Source of the DNA: Candidatus Fukatsuia symbiotica
Lineage (GTDB): Bacteria; Pseudomonadota; Gammaproteobacteria; Enterobacterales; Enterobacteriaceae
Direction of reading: 5' to 3'
Assembly (NCBI RefSeq): GCF_003122425.1
Contig: NZ_CP021660.1
Coordinates: forward strand, 84,317-148,316
DNA: 64,000 bases
The notes under the pieces were generated by a model. That model saw only the letters and a program-made list of their open reading frames with translations, ran no database searches and was not told the origin of the DNA. Numbering within the stretch: the stretch's first letter is position 1; the number at the start of each line of letters is the position of its first letter. Of the stretch, positions 58,917-64,000 are shown in pieces. The translations under genes were made by a program, and so were the position numbers.

Positions 58917-59072
58917 TGACAGAGTACCCGTAAAAGGTTGCGCTTATCCGATAGATGAAATCATAAATTACTTTTTTTGACATAATGTCTACTCCGCAAT
59001 ATTTTTTCTATTATGTTTATGCAACAAAAAAGAAGCCACAAAAAATGGCTGGTCTTTGTCTAAATATTTTGA

Positions 59073-59387
59073 TCACAGCGCGGCTAATGCAGAAAGTGTA
59101 GCCGGATTTTTTTCTACCATTTTAATGAGTAACACGACTTGTTGATTCGGCTTCGCCCTGCCTTGTTCCCAGTTTTGATAAGTTGTCACGCCAGTATGCA
59201 GATACTGGGCAAAAACGGCTTGAGAAAGGTTAAGTTTTTCTCTTAACGCTTTTAGTTCTGAAGGGCATAAGGTGATGCCTTTGTTCGAGGAGAGACGATG
59301 AATTTTTAGCGTTTCTTTCCCAGCGTTCATATTACCCCAGGCTTCCATTCCTTGCATTAGTTCATCAAAGATATTACGTTCGTTCAT
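59073..59387 (-). CDS. XRE-family antitoxin with truncated partner
   Basis: 104 residues. LCPSELKALREKLNLSQAVF, then AQYLHTGVTTYQNWEQGRAK is an XRE helix-turn-helix of the HigA/antitoxin-type group. The N-terminal segment (FDELMQGMEAWGNMNAGKET) is shared by antitoxins of RelE-type toxins. Upstream on the same strand only the tail of the toxin remains. It is a retained antitoxin that may act as a stand-alone repressor. Confidence 0.8.
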   Translation of the reverse strand: MNERNIFDELMQGMEAWGNMNAGKETLKIHRLSSNKGITLCPSELKALREKLNLSQAVFAQYLHTGVTTYQNWEQGRAKPNQQVVLLIKMVEKNPATLSALAAL

Positions 59388-59500
59388 AGCGTTTTGTCTT
59401 TTTTCAGTTTCTCCAGCATGCTTCGCAAAATCTCCCGTTGTTGCTGTAAGAGATCATCTTTTTGGTCTTTATCGTAGAGGGTAAAAAGTAGGAAATGGGA
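59388..59500 (-). pseudogene. RelE-type toxin C-terminal fragment
   Basis: Read leftward: LLFTLYDKDQKDDLLQQQRE followed by ILRSMLEKLKKDKTL. This is the end of RelE/HigB-like toxins that precede such XRE antitoxins. The N-terminal two thirds are missing. Confidence 0.7.
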
Positions 59501-59532
59501 TTTTTATATCCACCTAATATTTTAATTAAATG

Positions 59533-60051
59533 TCAACAGACTTTAATAATTTTTGTTTTCATTGCTGAATGTTTTTCCAGATTATCATTCATTTGCGCTG
59601 TTTTACATACAGACAGCAGCTTACCCCAATCATCTGGCGGGTTTCCATCATCTAGCATGCCTTTGAATACTTTATATGCATCATTTTTTGCCTTATAGAT
59701 CCTTAGAGTATTATCGTCATTCACCCAGACAAGGATGATGATTTTAGAGGCTGATTCATAGCGGAAGAATAGGCGGTATTGCTGATAGAACTTTGCTCTG
59801 AACCAGTGTTTATAATCATCACCTAACGTTCCACCTAAACGAAACTTAGTGTTGGATGGATCTATTGTTATATCGTTTAGTATCAGATGTTTTATAGCTG
59901 CCAGACGAAGAGTCACTTTTTTCTTTTGATAGGTGTCAGGATGGCTGGCTTTAAGTTTCTCAACCTCGTTAGTGAGTTCTTCAATTTGCCTTGTAAACAG
60001 AGGGTGAACTATGACATACCATCCATTTATTTTATAGGGTCGCTCGTTCAT
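59533..60051 (-). CDS. yhaV: YhaV toxin
   Basis: 172 residues, family length about 154, with a longer C-terminus. INGWYVIVHPLFTRQIEELT, then KFRLGGTLGDDYKHWFRAKF, then YQQYRLFFRYESASKIIILV and YKVFKGMLDDGNPPDDW are the YhaV landmarks. YhaV is a RelE-superfamily ribonuclease. The antitoxin gene lies eight bases upstream in the same operon. Intact. Confidence 0.92.
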   Translation of the reverse strand: MNERPYKINGWYVIVHPLFTRQIEELTNEVEKLKASHPDTYQKKKVTLRLAAIKHLILNDITIDPSNTKFRLGGTLGDDYKHWFRAKFYQQYRLFFRYESASKIIILVWVNDDNTLRIYKAKNDAYKVFKGMLDDGNPPDDWGKLLSVCKTAQMNDNLEKHSAMKTKIIKVC

Positions 60052-60059
60052 GTCAAAAA

Positions 60060-60425
60060 TCAGCCTTCATCATCAGGTAAGGGCGTATCCAAATTGCCAA
60101 TTTCTACACCTTCTGTGATTTTGTCGATACGGCAGAGTAGTGGTTCAGGCAACGCTTGAAGATGTTGAGGGTTTTTGACAATATCATTAGCAAGAAAGTC
60201 TAGGAACTTACCAATAATTGGATCATTCTCTTCTTTCTGTTTACGGGGAATCAATACATCACCGCTAGGTAGTACCTGATACTGGATGCGATCCACGCCT
60301 TTTTTCAGATTCAGTGTGCGTAATACAGAAGCAGGGATAGTCGTTTGTCCACGTGAGGTAATTTGCGATTCTAAAACGTCTATATGCTTGGTATTTTTTC
60401 TAGCAACAACCAGCATAATCGTCAC
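60060..60425 (-). CDS. prlF: PrlF (SohA) antitoxin
   Basis: 121 residues. LESQITSRGQTTIPASVLRT followed by LNLKKGVDRIQYQVLPSGD is the AbrB/SpoVT swapped-hairpin DNA-binding fold. The rest (DDPIIGKFLDFLANDIV-like) matches PrlF. It binds YhaV and represses the operon. A second possible start is three codons in. The large palindrome at 60459 lies just upstream. Confidence 0.9.
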   Translation of the reverse strand: MTIMLVVARKNTKHIDVLESQITSRGQTTIPASVLRTLNLKKGVDRIQYQVLPSGDVLIPRKQKEENDPIIGKFLDFLANDIVKNPQHLQALPEPLLCRIDKITEGVEIGNLDTPLPDDEG

Positions 60426-60458
60426 CTTTTACTGTTTTGATGGATTGGAAATAATTAT

Positions 60459-60490
60459 AATGCATTTGCATTATATAATGCAAATGCATT
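60459..60490. promoter_or_regulatory. Operator palindrome of prlF-yhaV
   Basis: AATGCATTTGCATTAT / ATAATGCAAATGCATT, a perfect 32-base palindrome starting 33 bases before the prlF start. An AbrB-type protein such as PrlF would be expected to bind here. Confidence 0.7.
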
Positions 60491-60546
60491 AACCTCCGTT
60501 CAATCCAGCCTAATGGTGGTTTATTAATTAATAATAACTTGACTTA

Positions 60547-61618
60547 AACACGAGTTTCGCACTGTACTAAATGATGGTAAAAGGAGAGTAGGAAAAAAGA
60601 TAAGAATGGTAATGAGATGTCAGACTATCCCTGTACGAAAGACCTTTATAAAGCATTTTTACAAGCGAGTAGTGTCAGATATTCTGGTCTAGCGTTGTCA
60701 GAAGTGAGCCCGTCGAGGGTATCGCATGATAGCGTAAGCCGGTGGTTAAAGAGCCGGTGTTTTCGTCCGAAAGAGTTGTGGCAACTTGTCGCCCCCTCGA
60801 TAGACCGGGAAGCACCTTGTTTTCTGATTGCGGATGATAGAGTGCTAGCCAAAAAACGGAGTAAGAAGATAGAGCGAGTTCATTATCACTATTCTGGTAA
60901 TGAACATGATGTGATAGCCGGTATTGGTTTGGTTAATCTGTTGTGGCAGGGTCTTGAAAAGGGAGAGTCAGTGCCTATTGACTACCGAATTGACGACAAA
61001 GAGACCGACGGAAAAACAAAAAACTCGCATTTTTGCGACATGCTCAAACTGGCAAAAGCGAGGGGTATAGCCCCTGAAGCGGTGGTAATGGATGCGTGGT
61101 ATTCGGTATTCAAGTTTAGATAATCTCAACGCCATTCGTTCTCCTGGCTGGATTGGGGTCACCACCTTGAGAAAGAACCGGATAGTTAATCGCAACGTCA
61201 CATTAGCCTCACTTGATATTCCAGAAGAAGGGCTTTCAGTACACCTGCGGGGCGATGGTTGGGTGACAGTCTTCAAGTTTGTGACCAAACACGGTCGCAT
61301 TGATTATGTTGCAACGAACAAAGAGAACCCCACCCGGGAACAGATGAAGGCTGTCACCGAGGCCCGTTGGTCTGTTGAGGTTTATCATCGGGAAATCAAA
61401 CAAACTTGTGGTATAGAACGCTGTCAGGCCCGCACGGGCCGGGCGCAAAGAAATCATATTTTTCTAGCCATGGCTGCCTGGTTTGAACAACATAAACGCC
61501 GTCTGTCCGAAAAAATAACCCTTTACCAACAAAATTGGGCTGTCATTAAAAACGCTATTACTACACACATCAGAGCACTATTGGCTGCACCAGGTTAGAT
61601 TCGTGCGAAACTCGTGTT
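60547..61618 (+). mobile_element. IS701-like insertion sequence
   Basis: Perfect inverted ends AACACGAGTTTCGCAC (60547-60562) and GTGCGAAACTCGTGTT (61603-61618). One broken transposase gene between them. Confidence 0.85.
60617..61598 (+). pseudogene. IS701-like transposase disrupted by a 7-base duplication
   Basis: The first frame has MSDYPCTKDLYKAFLQASSV, CFLIADDRVLAKKRSKKIER and PEAVVMDAWYS, then stops. GGTATTC is duplicated in tandem at 61098-61111; removing one copy gives WYSSLDNLNAIRSPGW and continues through VTEARWSVEVYHREIKQTCG to the end. The family is DDE with D in LIADD, D in VVMDAW and E in VEVYHREIK. Family assignment to IS701 is likely but not certain. Confidence 0.8.
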
Positions 61619-61717
61619 CGTGAGCAAAACCACTAAAGTAAGCACAAAATATTAAGTATGAGATAATAAATATTATGTAATTCTTCATACTTATGGCTTC
61701 ATATGAATGAAGTCATA

Positions 61718-61987
61718 TTACTTAACCAATAAGTAGGAATTTAGCGCCTCACGAATAAGTGCACTGACATTTTTCGGTTCAATGCCAGCACGTTTATTAC
61801 TTAGCGCCCTATCTTCAATTTCACGTAGTAGGCACTGAGGTAGTGAGATTGTTGTTCTGGCGAATAAATCCTGTGTTGCATACACCAGTTTTTCTTCACC
61901 ATATGGCCTATCGGCCAAGCGGTTTGCTAAAGCTTCTGCATCAGCTGTGGTGACATTATTACGTTGATGGGGTTTTTTAAGCGCCAT
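61718..61987 (-). CDS. Partition cassette 4, small DNA-binding protein
   Basis: 89 residues. ARTTISLPQCLLREIEDRAL and VSALIREALNSYLLVK give a ribbon-helix-helix, with a Lys-rich N-terminal tail (MALKKPHQRNNV). Its start overlaps the parA stop (TAATG). It would bind the AT-rich palindromes around the operon. Confidence 0.65.
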   Translation of the reverse strand: MALKKPHQRNNVTTADAEALANRLADRPYGEEKLVYATQDLFARTTISLPQCLLREIEDRALSNKRAGIEPKNVSALIREALNSYLLVK

Positions 61988-62622
61988 TAAAATACCTCAT
62001 CAAGTAGAGATGTTACCTCTGTTTTGGCATTTTCGTTGCAAGTTTCTAGCACAGACTTTCCTTCTGACATAACATCCCGATAAACTTTACGATAGCAAGC
62101 CACAGAGTTGAGAGGAATCAGGTCCTCAAATACTTTCACAAACTCTAAAAATTCAACTCGTTCATTACCCCGAAGAATAGGATTGGTCGTAGCCATACTT
62201 TGGTAGCAATAAACCTTAAGCTCCGGATTTAAATCCTTCATACTTTGTAATTGCTGTTGTAATTCAATTAATGTGTCCAGATCTAATTGCGAACACTGGT
62301 GAGGCGCTATGATTTGATGTGCTACTGTACCACCTGTTATCAATTCCCGGCTGTTGCGGCCAGCAACGTCGACAATTACGTGAGCGTATTTTTGATCCAA
62401 GCTTTTCAGGGTTTGTGAAATATTGTCTCGTTTTTCTATCAATGTAATTGTTGGAAGAATCTGAGCCTGTTCTCGTTCTGCATACCAGCGAGAAGCCGAA
62501 CGTTGTACATCAGCATCTACCAGACACACTTCTTCTCCGCGGATTGCTAAGCCTATGGCAACATTAATTGCCGTGGTGGTTTTTGCCGCTCCACCTTTGT
62601 TACAGCCGATTATAGTTATCAC
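61987..62622 (-). CDS. ParA-like ATPase 4 with altered Walker A
   Basis: About 211 residues from a GTG at 62622 (AAAGGTAGA upstream); an ATG at 62661 would add 13 residues. It reads VITIIGCNKGGAAKTTTAIN: the deviant Walker A is KGGxxKTT with Ala-Ala where Val-Gly is usual, keeping both lysines, as in some ParA/MinD-like plasmid proteins. CLVDADVQRSASRWYAERE and HVIVDVAGRNSRELITGG follow (A' and Walker B). Intact. Confidence 0.85.
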   Translation of the reverse strand: MITIIGCNKGGAAKTTTAINVAIGLAIRGEEVCLVDADVQRSASRWYAEREQAQILPTITLIEKRDNISQTLKSLDQKYAHVIVDVAGRNSRELITGGTVAHQIIAPHQCSQLDLDTLIELQQQLQSMKDLNPELKVYCYQSMATTNPILRGNERVEFLEFVKVFEDLIPLNSVACYRKVYRDVMSEGKSVLETCNENAKTEVTSLLDEVF

Positions 62623-62702
62623 TAATCTACCTTTTATATTACTTAATAAGTATGAATTCATACGATGAAATTTGAAATATAAATTGTATCGTATGATATA
62701 TC

Positions 62703-62734
62703 AAGTAATATTTCATATATATGAAATATTACTT
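62703..62734. promoter_or_regulatory. 32-base perfect palindrome upstream of parA 4
   Basis: AAGTAATATTTCATAT / ATATGAAATATTACTT. It lies about 80 bases before the parA start; related TATGAATTCATA and CATACTTATTAAGTA elements overlap the start region. Candidate centromere/operator of cassette 4. Confidence 0.65.
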
Positions 62735-63488
62735 CTATTGTCATTTTTAAGTTTTTCGGATAATAAAAATGAAGCTCAATTTTAAAATGCATTTTTAGGT
62801 TACTGATGCGGTATTTTTTATAGCGCTTAGTCACTATGGTTCATAGTTATTTTCTACATCGTGTGAAAATAAACAGCAGCTGGTTTAGATGAATCTATTG
62901 GAGAGGATAAAATGTGAAATGAGTCACAAATATTAATAATCTCCGCTGTTTAACGTGCCTAATTTTTACCCTATCGATTTTAAAGGCCAATACAATGCTG
63001 TAGCGCTAATTTAAGATAAATATAGGTTGGTATTGGTAAGTCGAATAAATCCTCTCTACGACCGTTCTAGATGCCTTTTAAGGCTTACTCAGGATCTTAT
63101 CTCCTTATTCCATTGAATTTTTTTCTGTTAAGCCGATTTTTTCACGAAATTTTCTCTGATTTCAAAAAAATTCTAACGAAAATGATTTTGTTAGATCTGC
63201 AACGCTCGCCGCGAGAACCGTTTTCGCGTAGCGAAGGCGGTTCGAGGAAGCGGAATATCATCTGATGTTGAAGAGGAACTCGGTCACTCTTTGGCTAAAA
63301 GGTAAGCATTGGGTTTATCTTTTCAGCTACATGGTTATTTAGAGTCAAAAACATTCACTACAAAATTTTTCGTGCGCGCGGATTAAAAAAGATTATATTT
63401 TTTTGATTATAAAAGATTATAGGGAATTCTAATTACTAGTTTTAGTATTTAATGTCAACGTCTTATAGTAATTTTTTTTTGTGAAAAT
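62735..63488. other. AT-rich region upstream of possible origin
   Basis: About 750 bases without a convincing gene. A 64-codon frame at 63071 has no protein-like pattern. The very AT-rich segment 63380-63480 before the repeats at 63489 would suit an unwinding element. Confidence 0.4.
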
Positions 63489-63524
63489 GTCCCCGCTATC
63501 CCGTGCCGGCGTCCCCGCTATCCC
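63489..63524. repeat. Two iteron-like direct repeats
   Basis: GTCCCCGCTATCCC occurs at 63489-63502 and again at 63511-63524, a 22-base period (two helical turns). GC-rich repeats beside an AT-rich stretch are typical of an iteron origin. Only two copies are visible. Confidence 0.55.
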
Positions 63525-63611
63525 TCATTTAACTTGTTTGATGTAATTGACGTAATTGAATTATTTTTTTATGGTTAGAATTAATTAAAGTGGTTTGTTT
63601 TGGAGAACGTT

Positions 63612-63776
63612 GTGCTTATCAAACCAAGAGGGAGAAAAACTGACGGGTTGGCAAAATATAAAGATCAACTTATTGATATGAGAAATAAAGGATTTTCTTA
63701 CAAACAGATATCGGATTGGTTAGGTGAAAAGGGGTTCATCGTGTCTAAAGAGACAGTAAGACTTTTTCTAAAATAG
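63612..63776 (+). CDS. Small helix-turn-helix protein
   Basis: 54 residues with a GTG start set by TGGAG (63601-63605): MLIKPRGRKTDGLAKYKDQL, then RNKGFSYKQISDWLGEKGFI and VSKETVRLFLK. The pattern GxSYKQISxWLxxxGxxVSxETVR is a helix-turn-helix seen in small plasmid-borne regulators. It stands between the iteron-like repeats and a terminator, so a role in replication or mobilisation control is possible. Confidence 0.65.
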   Translation: MLIKPRGRKTDGLAKYKDQLIDMRNKGFSYKQISDWLGEKGFIVSKETVRLFLK

Positions 63777-63780
63777 ACAG

Positions 63781-63815
63781 AAGCCCCTCCTCCGGCCAGA
63801 GACTCGGGGCTAACC
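63781..63815 (+). terminator. Stem-loop after the small HTH gene
   Basis: AGCCCC (63782) pairs with GGGGCT near 63808-63813 around a GC-rich loop, directly after the stop. No long T run follows, so the terminator call is tentative. Confidence 0.45.
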
Positions 63816-63965
63816 AACGTAAATCACGGAGTTAAAGTATGTCGGTAACGTCAATTGTAGTTTTTTTAAAGTTTTTCGCAAAGCCCAATCTGCTCATATC
63901 CCTGCCATGTCTGTAAATGAATCCAGTGATTTTCTCAATATGTTCATCTCTTTGGAAAGATAAAC

Positions 63966-64000
63966 ATGACAAAATCCCTTCAAGAGCGCATTGATGCTTT
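63966..64000 (+). CDS. Start of a gene running off the window
   Basis: ATG at 63966 begins MTKSLQERIDA and stays open to the edge. A frame just upstream (63906-63962) encodes SVNESSDFLNMFISLER and ends four bases before. Too little is visible to name either; plasmid mobilisation or replication accessory genes would fit the place. Confidence 0.35.
   Translation, partial: MTKSLQERIDA

Overview
The window looks like part of a large, decaying accessory plasmid (or a fusion of several plasmids) from a facultative insect endosymbiont of the Enterobacterales, of the Regiella/Hamiltonella/Serratia symbiotica kind. This is an inference. It rests on four ParA partition cassettes with different DNA sites, a Rep_3 initiator, a second set of iteron-like repeats, at least seven toxin-antitoxin loci or remnants, insertion sequences of about a dozen families nested in each other, an AT-rich background, and many genes broken by single-base lesions. 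No rRNA, tRNA, CRISPR or housekeeping gene was seen.

Layout. 1-5.5 kb is a visibly GC-rich block from a sugar-decorated natural-product cluster: two glycosyltransferases (GT32, GT1), a type II thioesterase that has lost its nucleophile, an aspartyl/asparaginyl hydroxylase-like oxygenase, a nucleotide-sugar epimerase and a UDP-xylose synthase. An IS3 relic cuts the block. 5.6-11 kb is an insertion-sequence graveyard (IS630, a Tn5-like IS4 element, IS91, Tn3). 11-15 kb holds two unrecognised proteins and a protein-kinase-like gene, followed by an intact-looking ISAs1-family element and partition cassette 1. 18.4-22.8 kb is the best-defined system: siiA-siiB-siiC-siiD and a stump of siiF, the proton-channel-coupled type I secretion system of Salmonella SPI-4. 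It is cut by a Tn402/Tn5053-like transposon (tniA-tniB-tniQ-tniR, 22.76-27.58 kb) whose other end lies in a resolvase gene.

29.3-32.6 kb is a frameshifted FG-GAP/RTX protein. 33-36.3 kb is a signalling region: a PAS-LuxR solo regulator on the minus strand, then a LuxR receptor and LuxI acyl-homoserine-lactone synthase in tandem. 36.7-43 kb carries the Rep_3 initiator (frame broken at an A8 run), hicAB, an IS200-truncated RelE-type toxin, partition cassette 2 and a DUF1778/GNAT toxin-antitoxin pair. A Tn3-family transposon (43.6-47.8 kb) sits between an IS481 stump and a large toxin gene (47.8-53.4 kb). That toxin has ankyrin repeats, a possible C80-protease-like region and a TcdA/TcdB-type pore domain, and has three frameshifts at homopolymers. 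53.6-63.8 kb has more insertion sequences, partition cassettes 3 and 4, higBA, a second DUF1778/GNAT pair, an XRE antitoxin with a truncated toxin, prlF-yhaV, and a possible second origin.

Together the cargo would serve contact with a host (secretion system, two large toxins, quorum sensing, a kinase-like protein, perhaps a glycosylated metabolite), while the partition and toxin-antitoxin cassettes keep the replicon. Many 'pseudogene' calls rest on one-base shifts in short homopolymers (C3, C4, G4, G5, G6, A8), so sequencing error or transcriptional slippage must be excluded before these genes are called dead.
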